DNA of 64,000 nt. Origin: Siphonodentalium dalli. Taxonomy: Eukaryota; Mollusca; Scaphopoda; Gadilida; Siphonodentaliidae. A program made the position numbers and the translations under genes. Under the pieces are notes generated by a model. It saw only the letters and a program-made list of their open reading frames with translations. It was not told where the DNA came from and made no database searches. The stretch covers positions 101,024,278 to 101,088,277 of the forward strand of contig CP136069.1 in NCBI GenBank assembly GCA_032622095.1. Reading direction: 5' to 3'. How positions within the stretch are numbered: position 1 is the first letter of the stretch; every line of letters begins with the position of its first letter. Shown piece after piece: positions 1-11,209 of the stretch.

Positions 1-689
1 GGGTTGGACTAAGATATCGAGGACACCTGGCTATCATATCTCCACGAAGATACAGATGTTTCAAAGAAATTTCCAGGTGCTCCTCTGTTCATGGTGCTAT
101 ATATTTGCTAAATATTCTTAGTTTAAACGAAATGTTGCTGCGCAAATATATCAGCTACATGTGCCAGGCACAGCGATATTTTGAGTTGTTTATGTGTCAG
201 TCGATGAGTCTGTTCTAAAACCCTTGTCAGATGTCAGTATTGGTAGGATCCTGAAAAGTCTTGTGCTACTAACTGCATTTTCTTGTATATCAGAAGAAAC
301 TATATTTGACTGCACACTGTGACCACTATTTTTGAACAGGCCTTCCATATCTCTTGACAAATTGTAACTTTTTGTGGAAACTGTATTGAATGGAACAGAC
401 TAAATTTTGTTATTATATATATGCAATCCTCTGACGGTTCGAGGTCTCTCAGTTTGCACGAATATATGTATCTCTTCAATAGAATGATAAATATACGTTT
501 AATGCTTCTTCTAGTTATCTCTTTTTGCTAGCTCATTGTGTGAATGCCTTGATTGCCATTCCCATATAAATATGACTGTTAAGAAGATATAATTGTTCAA
601 GTGACTTATGTGGGTCACCATATGTCGGGATTGTGAAATGTGAACGCCCAACTACTTAAAATGATATGGAGATGGCCTGGTGACTGTAT
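1..689. other. no recognisable feature
   Basis: AT-rich sequence with stops in all frames and no repeat structure seen. Nothing can be assigned. Confidence 0.6.
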
Positions 690-1115
690 ATAACTTATAT
701 GTGGATATCGGCGAATAGCAATCTTATCAATGATAGTGCATATCCGCTCGCCATCCGTGACGCAAACGACACCAAATGTTATTTAATTCATGGTATATCA
801 TTAGAGAAAAACGTGTATGAATTTGGTGGAATTTGGTTTATTAAATCAATTGTTGATGCAACGCTGACTCGAACAACGCCATGTTGCGAAGGTGATTATG
901 TATTCGTTTGGCGGAAATCAGCGACAAAACTATTTCACCATATATTTTTAATTTCCCCTCCTCCCAACAACAGCGTCGTTTTAGAAAATTTTAACCCTCA
1001 CCATTATCTTCCTTGTAAAAAGTTACCCCTCTTAGAACGCCTTGGTGCCACCTCGATTGTACCGCGTGAAGTTATATATAGAACGCACACAGACAGACAA
1101 AAAGACAGACAGACA
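690..1115 (-). repeat. Hel-4 core-repeat fragment
   Basis: It contains one degraded copy of the approximately 135-bp core unit (AATTTGGTGGAATTTGG type) and a terminal part (from about 995) closely matching 2,320-2,440, followed by a short CAGA microsatellite at about 1,088-1,115. The long open frame here (699-1,247) is a by-product of the repeat and has no recognisable domain. Confidence 0.6.
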
Positions 1116-1254
1116 GCACGATTTTATTTCTTGTATCATTTGAGAAGAACGTGTCTGAATTTGATGGTACTAAAATATTTTGTATCAGTTTTGGTGACCC
1201 TCCTGTCCCTATTTCGGACTCAAGCTGCACACATTAAGACTCAATAGAGATTAG

Positions 1255-2417
1255 AGATGCATATATATGAAATTGGTGAAAATTGGCGAGTATACAAGTT
1301 CGTATCAAATTTAAGGTCCCCATATCTCTCACCCATAGGGCACCGATTTGGTGTATCTAAACCACACGATAAGATTCCTCGTAAAATCACGGAGAAGAAT
1401 ATGTATCAATCTGGTGGAAATCGGCACTAAACATATAGATATAATTTGTTGTGTCCCTCTCATCTCTATACACTTGTGACATCCTTAAACCACACGATTA
1501 CACTCCTGATATCATGGAGATGATTGTTTATAAGTTTGGTGATAATCGGCGACTAAACTATTTTTTTTATCAAATTTGGTGCCAATCCCTCCCCTCTCCA
1601 TCTCTCACCCAAACATCACCACTAAGGCGTCTTTAAATCACGATTAGATTCCTCGTATCATGGATAAGAACGTGTATCAATTTGGTGGAAATTGGCGCTA
1701 AAAAAATTGTGCATCAATTTTGGTGCCCCTGTCCCTTTCACTGCAACCCTGACACGAATGAGGCCATATTTGACAGATAAAAGCCACACCATTAGACTCC
1801 TCATAACATGGGGATGATTTTGTATAAGTGTGGTGGCAATCGGCGACTTATTATCAAATTTAGTGCCCACCTCTCCCAATCTCTCATCCAAAAACAACAA
1901 TTTGGCGTTGTTAAATCGCACAATTAGATTCCTTGTATCACGAAGAAGAATATATATCAATTTGGTGGAAATCGGCGCTAAAATTAGTTTTATCAATTTT
2001 GGTGCCCCTCTCCCCTTCCGTTCATCCTTGACTCAAACGACGCCACTTTTGACATATTTAAACCACACCGTTGGATTCTTCATATAATGGGGATGATTAT
2101 ATGTAAGTTTCGTGGCAATCGGCGACAGAAAACAAAATCTGCCCCCCCCCTTCCGGGCACCCCTGACGCGAACGGCGCGACTTTTGCCATACTTAAACCA
2201 CCCCATTAGATTCCTCATATTATGGGGATGATTATATATAAGTTTGGTGGAAATCGGCGACAAATTTTTTTTCTGCCCCTCCCCTTTTTCTGCCCCTGAC
2301 AACAACGGCGTCACTTTAGAAAATTCTAACCCCGACCATTATCTTTCTCGTAAAAAGCTACTCCTAGTAGACCCCTTTGGCATCATCTAGATGGTCCCCT
2401 GTGAATTTCTATAGAAC

Positions 2418-2456
<39 letters not shown>

Positions 2457-2470
2457 TTCGCAAATATAGA
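1255..2470 (-). mobile_element. Hel-4, non-autonomous Helitron-like element with core tandem repeats
   Basis: At least five degenerate units of about 135 bp are seen, each with a phrase like TTTGGTGGAAATCGGCG and a segment around ATTAGATTCCTCATATCATG. They are followed by a conserved tail and an uninterrupted CAGA microsatellite (about 2,410-2,455). Read on the minus strand the right end begins TCTATATTTGCGAATGTCTG and is preceded by A, the same layout (A|TC, AT-rich block, microsatellite, core repeats) as Hel-1 to Hel-3. The 3' end was not located. Family membership is inferred from architecture. Confidence 0.5.
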
Positions 2471-2489
2471 TATAGAAGAAGAAGAAGAT

Positions 2490-2605
2490 GTAGATGCCTA
2501 TAATGACTAAATGACCACAAATATTGACTAAGTAGTTCCATATAATGACTAACTAACCACATATATTGACTAAGCAGCTGCAAACAATGACTAACTAATC
2601 ATATA
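2490..2605. repeat. TTGACTAA-type minisatellite, left part
   Basis: Degenerate units of roughly 30-42 bp built on ATATTGACTAAGTAGCTGCA. The same minisatellite resumes at 3,561, so the two Hel-1 copies at 2,606-3,560 are inserted into it. Confidence 0.75.
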
Positions 2606-3180
2606 TCTCATATATATTTTGAAGACCTCTGTCTGTATGTTTGTTTGTTTGTCTGTCTGTCTGTCTGTCTGTCATTAATACAAATCTACGATTCTCGACC
2701 GATCGGGACGAAACTTGGTACGTGTGTGTAGTTTGACCAGGCGGTGAACGTTGTCGTATTGGTGAGCCCGTGCGGCGCCCGCTTCGCGCATGCGCAGACG
2801 AGATCTCGGAAACGGGTGGAGCTATCGACTTGAAATTTGCTATGTGAATGTATCTTGCCCCGAATACGAATTTTATCGGGTCGCCGAGCCCATGCGACGC
2901 CAGCTTCGCGCATGCGCAGACCAGATCTCGGAAACGGGTAGAGCTATCGACTTGAAATTTGGTATGTGAATGTATCTTGCCCCGGATACGAATTTTATCG
3001 GGTCGCCGAGCACGTGCGACGCCAGCTTCGCGCATGCGCAGACCAGATCTCGGAAACGGGCAGAGCTATCGACTTGAAATTTGGTTTTTGAATAGCCCGG
3101 ACAACGTCGGGCTGGGTAGAGCTATCGACTTTAAATTTGGTTTTTGAATAGCCCGGACAACGTCGCGGCTCATCGGCTAG
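2606..3180 (+). mobile_element. Hel-1 copy 1, non-autonomous Helitron-like element
   Basis: The 5' end is TCTCATATATATTTTGAAGA, preceded by A. Then come a TGTT/TGTC microsatellite (2,636-2,672), a unique block, three core units of exactly 122 bp (GCGCATGCGC at 2,786, 2,908 and 3,030), and a hairpin (CCCGGAC-AAC-GTC type) shortly before the terminal CATCGGCTAG. TC/CTAG ends, an AT target and a 3' subterminal hairpin are Helitron hallmarks; tandem cores plus a microsatellite recall bivalve pearl or DINE-1-like elements. No coding capacity. The extra half-unit before the end (about 3,092-3,165) repeats the 3' end sequence. Confidence 0.75.
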
Positions 3181-3560
3181 TCTCATATATATTTTGAAGA
3201 CCTCTGTTTGTCTGTCTGTATGTCTGTATGTCATTTATACAAATCTACGATTCAGGAACGATCGGGACGAAACTTGGTACGTGTGTGTAGTTTGACCAGG
3301 TGGTCGTCAACGTCATATTGGCGAGCCCGTGCGGCGCCCGCTTCGCGCATGCGCAGACGAGATCTCGGAAACGGGTGGAGCTATCGACTTGAAATTTGCT
3401 ATGTGAATGTATCTTGCCCCGGATACGAATTTTATCGGGTCGCCGAGCCCGTGCGACGCCAACTTCGCGCATGCGCAGACCAGATCTCGGAAACGGGTAG
3501 AGCTATCGACTTGAAATTTGGTTTTTGAATAGCCCGGACAACGTCGGGCTCATCGGCTAG
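3181..3560 (+). mobile_element. Hel-1 copy 2, head-to-tail with copy 1
   Basis: Begins TCTCATATATATTTTGAAGA at the very base after the CTAG of copy 1. It has a short GTCT/GTAT microsatellite and two core units (GCGCATGCGC at 3,345 and 3,467), and ends CATCGGCTAG followed by T. Compared with copy 1 it has one core unit fewer and no half-unit. Confidence 0.8.
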
Positions 3561-3965
3561 TTTATATATATTGATAAAGTAGCTGGATATATTGTCAATG
3601 CAATTGCACATTTTGGCAAAATAGATGTATATATTGACTAACTTACCACATCTATTGACAAAGAAACTGCATATAATGACTAACTAACCGAATATATTTA
3701 CTAATTTGCTACATATATTGACTAACTAAACAAATTAATGGACAAAGTATTGACGAACTAACCACATATATTGGAAACGTAGCTGCATATATTTGCAAAG
3801 TAGCTGCATATATTGACTTAACTAACCACATATATTGACAAATTAGCTGCATATATTGACTAACTAACCTCCAATATTGACAAAGTAGCCAAATATAATT
3901 GCAAAGAGGCTGCATCTATTGACTAACTAACCACATATATTGATATATTAACCGGATATATTGCC
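3561..3965. repeat. TTGACTAA-type minisatellite, right part
   Basis: About ten degenerate units alternating CACATATATTGAC and AAAGTAGCTGCATATA. The repeat gives an open minus-strand frame with a repeated Gln-Tyr-Met-Trp-Leu peptide, which is a composition artefact rather than a gene. Confidence 0.8.
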
Positions 3966-4528
3966 TGAGCTTGACATAAGGCAGCTATGGCATACCATAT
4001 CACCGCATTTGTATAGCAATCCTCACTATTATCACACTACATGACCCATTTTAATCATGCAGGTCTACATTTGACCCAAAGGGGTTCGGATGTGATATAT
4101 TCCAGGAACTTGTTATGCCGTTATTCTGAGTAAGTACAGTTATTACTATTTAGGGATGTAGCTTATAATCATCAACTATTTGCTTTCAAATCAGTTTCAT
4201 AATTCCCAGACAGCGAATCTTTTAAAATCCTATCATGGCATTTTCCAGATACGTGGTGTTGGTTTTCAAACATACCCGTAATTTTTCACACAATTTCCAA
4301 TAATAAAAAAAATTGTGCAAAACACATCACTATTTAGACAATTTTCGTCTAGATCCACAGAAACAGCTGAGAAATTGGGAATAAAATGATCAAAACACGT
4401 GGACTCTGAGTCTGATGAGTACCATGTCAGGGTGCGTTCACATAATGGTAAATTTGTCTGGCAAACCTGCAGGAAAGTCGTCTTAGGGGTGCTCTTATCC
4501 CCTGTTGTATTATATATATGAGTTGAAG
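3966..4528. other. no recognisable feature
   Basis: Single-copy looking AT-rich DNA. A weak resemblance at 4,345-4,400 (CAACAGCTGA-like words) to 5,100-5,120 suggests an earlier decayed unit of the next repeat. Confidence 0.5.
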
Positions 4529-5520
4529 ATTTTGAGATACCTATAACAGGTTGTTACAATATGTTTTGCTTTATAAAATTCACAATTTAAATGTCCGGTT
4601 TATAGGGGAAAACATCATTATTCATTATTCAAAAAGTTAATTTGTGTCGCAATGATTATAGAACTTCATTTCTTTCCAATAATGAAATTTTGTGTATTTT
4701 TTAATATCGTTTCCATGGTGATAGGTATTTCTCAGGGTATTGGGCTTTATCTGCAGTTTTATCAAAACTAGATTGAAGCACACGTAAGAAGCCATCATAA
4801 TATGTATAAATTATTACTGTAACCAATGTAGTATCAAATAAATGTTTCAATTCCAAAATTATCGCATTTTTTGCAAAAAATTAGTTTTTACCCCAAAATG
4901 GCAATAAAACCTTCATATCCTATATGTGCATCCTAGCTACTACTGGGATAATTGGGAAATATTAATCTTTGAAAAAGGTTTTAAGACATCTATAACGGGT
5001 TGTCATAATACGCTTTGCTTCATAAAATTACATGCTTTAAATGTCAGCTCTATGGGAAAAAAACATCATTATTTGGCGAAATTTGGTCCGTTTCCATGAC
5101 AACAGCTGAATAAACCGCATCAATTACCCAACACAGAAGTCCGGATTAAAAGTGCATGTCATAAAAAACAAATTTCAAAAAGTTATATTGTGTCGCAAGG
5201 GTTATAGGTCTTCATTTCTTTCCAATAACGGCATTTTTTGTATTTTTAAGTATCGTTTCCATGGTAACAGGTATTTCTCTTGTTATTGGGCCTTTTCGGC
5301 AGTTTTATCCAAATTAATTTTAAGTACACGTATGATGCCATCATAATAATGCATAAATTATTACTGTAACCAATGTAGTATTCAATAAATGTTCCAATTC
5401 CAAAATTATCGCATTTGTTTTTTAAATCACCATTTTTCACCCCAAAATGGCAATAAAGACCCGTATAACCTATATGTGCATCCTATTTAATACTGGAATC
5501 GTTGGAACATAGTTATAGTG
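4529..5520. repeat. tandem duplication, two diverged units of about 450-545 bp
   Basis: Unit 1 starts near 4,529 and unit 2 near 4,977. Shared blocks in the same order include CTATAAC(A/G)GGTTGT, a GTGTCGCAA block, TTCATTTCTTTCCAATAA, ATCGTTTCCATGGT and TTATTACTGTAACCAATGTA. Unit 2 carries about 97 bp (5,080-5,175) absent from unit 1. No open frame is shared, so this is a non-coding duplication. Confidence 0.75.
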
Positions 5521-6165
5521 GAGACCAGGACAAATCATCAATAAATGATCTTCAACGTCTGTTCCTGTCCTAGAATGGGCTTAAATTAGTTTTTACCATT
5601 TGCGGAAATGGTTTAATATCAAACTGTGTCTACATTGTTTACATCCTGTTTCCATGGCAACGGCACCACTTTCACATTTTACAGCAGGGCGGAACATGAA
5701 GCCTACATCTTCTACTTTCATATGATGTATAAGTTTTCCGTGTGTAAAGAAAAAAATTAAACTCGAAAAATAAGCCCCGTTGGGGGCCAAGACCGCTCAT
5801 CTAAATGTGCTTTTAGACAAATTTACTCAAGATGGCTTCCAAAATGGCAACCCCATTTGGTAATTTGTTTTTTTTTACATATATCCTGAGCAGTATTCTC
5901 TGTTCCCAAGAGTTAGCAAATTGTAACTCACTTGGTTATTAACCATGTTTCTTAATCCACTGAACACTACATGTTTCATTGTCCCTGTGCCTTCTGATGC
6001 ATGAGAAATTGATTTAAAATGATGTACAGCAGTATGGAATTGTGCCAAAATGTCTTTTAGGACCCTGGCCATATTTTTTAACGGAAATGGGCAGAACGTC
6101 TAAACAGAACTGAGTGTAACCATATTATGTGGCTACTCTCGACCATTAGCATAACATCAACTTAT
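5521..6165. other. no gene seen; possible trailing part of the preceding repeat
   Basis: TTAGTTTTTACC at 5,586 echoes 4,880, but similarity fades. Otherwise AT-rich with no coding or RNA signal. Confidence 0.4.
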
Positions 6166-6300
6166 ATAGGCTATATCTGATTTTGTGACGTCACCAATTA
6201 TTATCTAATAACGAACCAAAGCCGGACGATTTGGGTCGTATATAGGCTATATCTGATTTTGTGACGTTACCAATTATTAAGTAATACGACGCTGGAATTT
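6166..6300. repeat. short tandem duplication, period about 72 bp
   Basis: TATAGGCTATATCTGATTTT plus GTGACGT(C/T)ACCAATTATTA occurs at about 6,166 and 6,239. The segment after it (6,283-6,365, with ATCGGTGGGC and TAAAGCATTA) reappears in direct orientation at 7,343-7,425, bracketing the next kilobase. Confidence 0.65.
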
Positions 6301-6509
6301 TGATTTTTGGAAAGCACGAATGTCGCACATAGGATCGGTGGGCCTAAAGCATTATTGTCGCAATCGGCTGTCAAGAGGCCAACACAAATCAGTCGATGTA
6401 TAACATTATCCTATTTATATAAACGTCATAAATTTGCATTTCTAACGGGTATACTCCGGCACTCTATTGGATCAAATCATAAATAAACTAAAATAACCAC
6501 GACACAACG

Positions 6510-6830
6510 CTATATATCTGTATCTCAAAGATTTATTTTCGAACTGGTGCACAGCAGTGGATCAATACTGCATGGTTCTGTAGAGACTATACCGCGCGAA
6601 AGGAAATAAGATAATATTTAATTTAGATTTGATTGTTATCATAAGTCTGCATACTTACATGCATCTGATAATCCATATATATCCTATTTTCTTGAATAGA
6701 ATGAAAACACATACTTATGAACAAAGCAGAAGACACATTCAGTTCCACGCGAATTCGGTCAATGGTGAAAATAACACTATGACGTTTGTCGACTATCGTA
6801 GAAATTGACATGACGACATGTTAGTTCCAG
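6510..6830. repeat. diverged copy of the foldback-element arm
   Basis: Same order of blocks as 8,720-8,960 (TTGTTATCATAAG, ATACATGCATCTGATAATCC, AATGAAAACACAT, CGGTCAATGG, TCGTCGA-like) but with many substitutions. It therefore represents an older or related foldback copy upstream of the main one. Confidence 0.6.
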
Positions 6831-7035
6831 TTCCATGCACTCTAGACAACATATATAACTATTTTTATCACATGATTAGCACTATTTTCCTATGTAATAT
6901 TCGAGCGCAATAGACACGTCTAATATCGTCGCGTGCAATGACGTCACGCTGCTCTTTGGGGCAAAGTTCTCTGTCTGTTAATTATTGTTGTTTTCGATAA
7001 AATTTAAGCGATTATATGACCATGTGATAAAAAGT

Positions 7036-7176
7036 ATCTCAAACTCGTTCTATTTTATACGTAATGTATCAACCTCGTCCACTAAATTCTATTTGAGCCT
7101 CGGTAAACCTCGGCTCAAATCGAATTTAGTGAACTCGGTTGATAAATTCCGTATAAAATAGAAACTCATGTGAGAT
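7036..7176. repeat. long imperfect inverted repeat (hairpin)
   Basis: The left half (CTATTTTATACG, TATCAACC, ACTAAATTC, TTTGAGCC) is mirrored in order on the right (GGCTCAAAT, GAATTTAGT, GGTTGATA, CGTATAAAATAG). The loop is about 8 nt near 7,102-7,109. The whole 140 bp can fold back on itself. No terminal duplication was identified, so it could be a small MITE. Confidence 0.7.
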
Positions 7177-7676
7177 CCTCTATATAATTACCCCACCAAA
7201 CAAAAGTCTGCATGTGAATATTATTTGGTGGCAATCTGTAAAGTGATTGTGACAAGAATTGTTTTAAACGCTACATGCAGAACCCCCGGCCTATGTTATT
7301 GTTTTAGCTTTGGTTCGTTAATTACGCTTGCGTATGATCATATTACGACGCAGCAGTTTTTAATTTCGCGACCACCTTTGTCGCACAGTAGATCGGTGGG
7401 CTTAAAGCATTAATGTCGTAATAGGAAAATCTTGTTTCTGTGTCTTTCGATTACTGGTATTGCAAAATGAGAATTATGAGAAAATAAGACACAATAAATA
7501 ACGACACTATATAGTAACTACAGTCTACACACATCGGGGCGAGTGAAAAGTGATCGAAATTCCTGATGTGAAATATAATAAGAATGTCATCACGAATTTA
7601 CCGTTCTACTGTGCGAAGGTTGGCATTTAATGTACAGCACTTGGTACGGTGCGGTACTGTGCGAAACGAAATAACA

Positions 7677-8438
7677 GATTACTTATTAAAAAAGTTCGAT
7701 GACATACACAAGGATGCTGCAAGAATAGTAACAGGATTAACGCGTTCCGTAGATATAAATCGCTTGTTTGACGAAGTAGGACATATATTGGCAAGGCTTG
7801 AAATTCGACGAGAACTCCACGAGTTGCACACCATGTTTAAAATAATAAACAACCCAGTCCCCAATTACCTCACGCTCATGTTGCCACCCCGATCAAGACA
7901 AGTTGCCAGTAATCGATATGATATGCGCGAACCTGACAAATTCTATTCATACCGTTCGCATACAGAACATTTCAGAAACTCTTATTCACCTAAAAGTACG
8001 TTATCTTGGAATAAACTACCAAAGCCTATTACAAATGTAAGTACTCTTCCTGAATTTAAGATGAATTTGAAATTAATTGACCCGCCCACGAAACCTCCCC
8101 AATTCTGTATTAATGGTGCAAGAAAACTAAGCATTTTACACTGCAGAATTCGCAACTATTGTAGTGAATTAAAATCAGATATGTTCAACAATTTTATCTC
8201 TGATACCTCTAAATGCACATGTCGATACGAAGTCGAAGATGCCTTTCATTATTTATTTGAGTGCCCCCTGTATACCACCGAAAGATGCGAACTCTTCAAT
8301 AAGATTGCAGCCCACCAATTTATAATATCTAACATTTCCTCCTTACTCACAGGGATATCATCAGAATCGAATCGACGCAATGAAATTCTTTTCCATTTTG
8401 TTTATTCATACATCTCATCAACGAAACGCTTTAATTAG
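7677..8438 (+). pseudogene. LINE-a ORF2 C-terminal remnant (post-RT region and zinc knuckle)
   Basis: The frame is open from the truncation point for 253 codons. It starts in the post-RT stretch (AARIVTG, as in CR1/Jockey-like elements), continues through a region with YSYRSHTEHFRNSYSP and SWNKLP, and ends in a cysteine/histidine knuckle (CTCRYEVEDAFHYLFECPLY, pattern C-x-C, H-x4-C). The RT catalytic core and the endonuclease are absent because of 5' truncation. The in-frame ATG at 7,584 lies in the flanking repeat and is not the real start. It cannot encode an active enzyme. Confidence 0.85.
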
Positions 8439-8700
8439 GCCCCCTCCGCTAACAAATATAGGCGAGATCCTCCTTTGCGTTACAAATGTTGACTACCTCA
8501 GATGAAATTTCAAAAGCAGGATAGGACTGACAGCAATCACAACCACACCATACATCATCCTGTATATATGTTATGTTCGTCATCTACTTTGTATTTGTTA
8601 AAATGTTAATGGGAGAGGGGCGGATTTAAGTTGTTAAAACTTGTGCCCCGATCCCTCTTGTAATTTTATATTACAATAAAATATGTTTAAAAAAAAAAAA
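7677..8700 (+). mobile_element. LINE-a, 5'-truncated non-LTR retrotransposon with poly(A) and 47-bp TSD
   Basis: A reverse-transcriptase C-terminal coding remnant and 3' UTR end in AATAAAATATG plus a run of 12 A. It is flanked by a 47-bp direct repeat (7,630-7,676 and 8,701-8,747, one mismatch) that begins ATGTACAGCACTTGG. The right arm of the foldback element holds the corresponding uninterrupted sequence, so the insertion is defined at both ends. The 3' UTR (GGGAGAGGGG, AACTTGTGCCCC) recurs at 27,200-27,356. Confidence 0.9.
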
Positions 8701-9299
8701 ATGTACAGCACTTGGTACGGTGCGGTACTGTGCGAAACGAAACAACATATTTAATAAGGAATTAATTGTTATCATAAGACTATATAGTACATACATGCAT
8801 GTGATAATCCATAAATATACTATTTTCTGGCTTTGAAAGGAAACACATAATTATGAAGAAAGCAGACCTAAGATACATTCAGGCGAACTCGGTCAATGGG
8901 GAAAGTTACACGATGGCGTTGTTCGTCGATTTTCGTTTAAATCGACACGGTGACACAATTGAATGAAATGAACAGCTATGAACTGGACACGCTTCTCGGT
9001 ATAGTATCTCCGCCGTGGTGCTCAGCGTCAAGAAAAGAAATAAACTGGTTAAATTCATTAAAGATGTTTCCGTTCCCCTCTCGACAAGGTATAACTATAT
9101 TCACTTTGATGTTGGTATACTAGCAGTTTATAACCATGAATAGTATAGCTGTCGACCAAGGCTACCCAGAAGTACGATTTGCCTAATTTATACTCGAAAT
9201 TACGAGTGGGGTCCATTCATTCGACGAAACCAGGAGATATAGCCTTATGTGAATCTTCTTTGGAGGGAATATCAGAGAATCTATACTTTGGTTCGTTAT

Positions 9300-9869
9300 A
9301 TAGCCTACATTGTGATGGGGTGGTGTGTGCATATTGAGATGTATAGGTATACAAGGGGAAAGGTCATGCTTGAAGTGAATAGCTATACAAGGATTATAGG
9401 TGTGTGGGTATAATTATAGTATTTTTATGTTCAAATGTGTGTTGTTTATGTACATAGAGTGGCTGCATGGTCATATGTGGTATAAACATACGTGCCTTGG
9501 GATACTATTGTCATGGATGGTGTATATGTATACATATGTTGGTTGTACGATCATGTGTGGGACTGTGGGTGTATGAATAAATAGGGACTGGTTGTATGCT
9601 CATGTGCAATGTATATTGGTGTACATGGAATGGCTGCCGAAGTGTATACGCATACCTTGAGTATAGCTGGATGGTCATTGGCAGCGTGTGGGTATATATG
9701 AAGTGGCATGGTGGTCATGGTTGTATATATGATGGACATGGTGTATGATCACGGATGGGGTGTGTGAGTATACATCGAGTGGCTGAATTGTCATGGGCGA
9801 AGTGTATATGTACGAATGGCCGTGTAGGGTATTGGTATACCCATTGGCGAGGTGTATATGTATATATGT
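9300..9869. repeat. degenerate GGTCATG/GTATAC minisatellite in the foldback loop
   Basis: Irregular units of about 45-60 bp combine TGGTCATG, GGTGTATATGTATAC and GAGTGGCTG. The same minisatellite vocabulary occurs at 41,093-41,243 and 42,830-43,140. Confidence 0.65.
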
Positions 9870-9942
9870 AAAGAACATTTTTACTGAATTTAACCAATAT
9901 ATTTCTTAACGCTTGGTGAGCGCTGCATCTGAGATACTATAT

Positions 9943-11209
9943 ATATATTTTTTTCTTCTTATATTTATTATTTTATAGAAAATTATTTGATTAAACTTGG
10001 TATCTTATTTTTTTTTTTAATTTGTTTATTGAATAGAGAATAACAAAGGAAGAAGTGACAAAATGCATACACGCCATCATTCTCTCAATCCAGGACATGG
10101 GATAGAGTAACTATTCCATGCCCTGGCCTGCTTTATCACTTGTGACAAGTAATTATAAAATAGTTAAAGGCATATATTGTGTTCGGAAATTGTTTGCATA
10201 CAGCTCTCAACTTAAAAGAAAGACGAATCAGCGATACTAGATATTACCTTGACATATTATTGTCCGAAATGGGCTTTCTGTAGCAACAACAATGGTGATA
10301 AAGAACAATAAATTAATATTTTGTCTTCCAAAGATCTTTAAATTTCTCTTATTAGACAGCTAAAGTGGTCGATAGTGTGTAATATTTAAGGTTTGCAAAA
10401 TCAGAGTTCCAAACAATATGTGCAGCTTTAATTAATTTAAGCTCTGAATTTACCATAAATAATATAATTAGTAAATTTTAACCATATTGAAACTGTATTT
10501 TAAATATTGTAAATATTGGTTCGACAGCAATCGGGAAAATACACAACGCTCGCGTCGTTTGAATTTCGGACTGTGACTGAAAACTGTTATGATGTGTTCA
10601 AGAAAACCACTGTTTCATTGACATTCCCCAAGTATAATCTATCATTAAACATAAAACAATGCACAGTATTGAAATTAGATAAATCTGTCGCTTGAGTACC
10701 GGGTAATTGATTTATTTTCTGTGTTGATCAGGGTCACGTTTAAGGTCATGTGTACTTTGGGCCTGAAAAATCGGGATTTCAATTTATAATACTATTATTT
10801 TATTTTTAAGGCATTTCGAAGTGTCAGCCATGCACTGATTATCGAAGTCACGATTCATATTACATTTTGCGTTGTATCTTTCGCATTCATGCCTAAATTT
10901 GAGATCCCAAAGGAAAAAACGAGACGACAACTGCGTGGGAATTTTGTCCTATATATATTGTTTCAAAACCAGTAGGAAAAGATTACTTTTTGAATTTCTG
11001 TGTTCATGATCTATACCGATAATGATATTCTTGTTTGTTAGATTAACGGGGAATTGGTTTTTATTTCTTGTCCTTGTTGAAATTTCGTTTATAAAAGTTT
11101 GGACGTGGGGATAATCCCGAAAAATATAAGAAATTGTTTCTTGTATTTTTGACAGCGATTACAAAAATTGTCGACTCGAAGGTTAGCCACTTTCAGAAAT
11201 GTATTGTTA
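9943..11209 (-). mobile_element. LINE-f, 5'-truncated LINE with poly(A) and 14-bp TSD
   Basis: Minus-strand insertion. T-rich runs at the left side (about 9,950-10,020) represent the 3' tail. The flanks carry the 14-bp duplication CTGAGATACTATAT at 9,929-9,942 and 11,210-11,223. A stem-loop, CCAGG-ACATGG-ATAG pairing with CTAT-CCATG-CCTGG, sits at about 10,093-10,129 in the 3' UTR. Confidence 0.8.
10800..11205 (-). pseudogene. LINE-f ORF2 C-terminal fragment
   Basis: Translated on the minus strand with frameshifts, it shows a terminal LINE motif: FCNRCQ (C-x2-C), then an ETIS-like stretch, then PHVQTFINEIST-like and KQYIY-like words. These are characteristic of the C-terminal region of L1/Tx1-like reverse transcriptases. 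Several frameshifts and stops interrupt it. Clade assignment is tentative. Confidence 0.5.

Noticed and set aside
699-1247. 182-codon frame as a gene
   Set aside because: It spans Hel-4 core repeat and the CAGA microsatellite (TDRQKDRQT); no domain.
2595-3528. Open frames of 75-146 codons over Hel-1 cores (also at 13.2, 15.1 and 42.2-42.9 kb)
   Set aside because: They follow the 122-bp repeat in several frames and both strands; the peptide repeats are a by-product of the GC-richer core.
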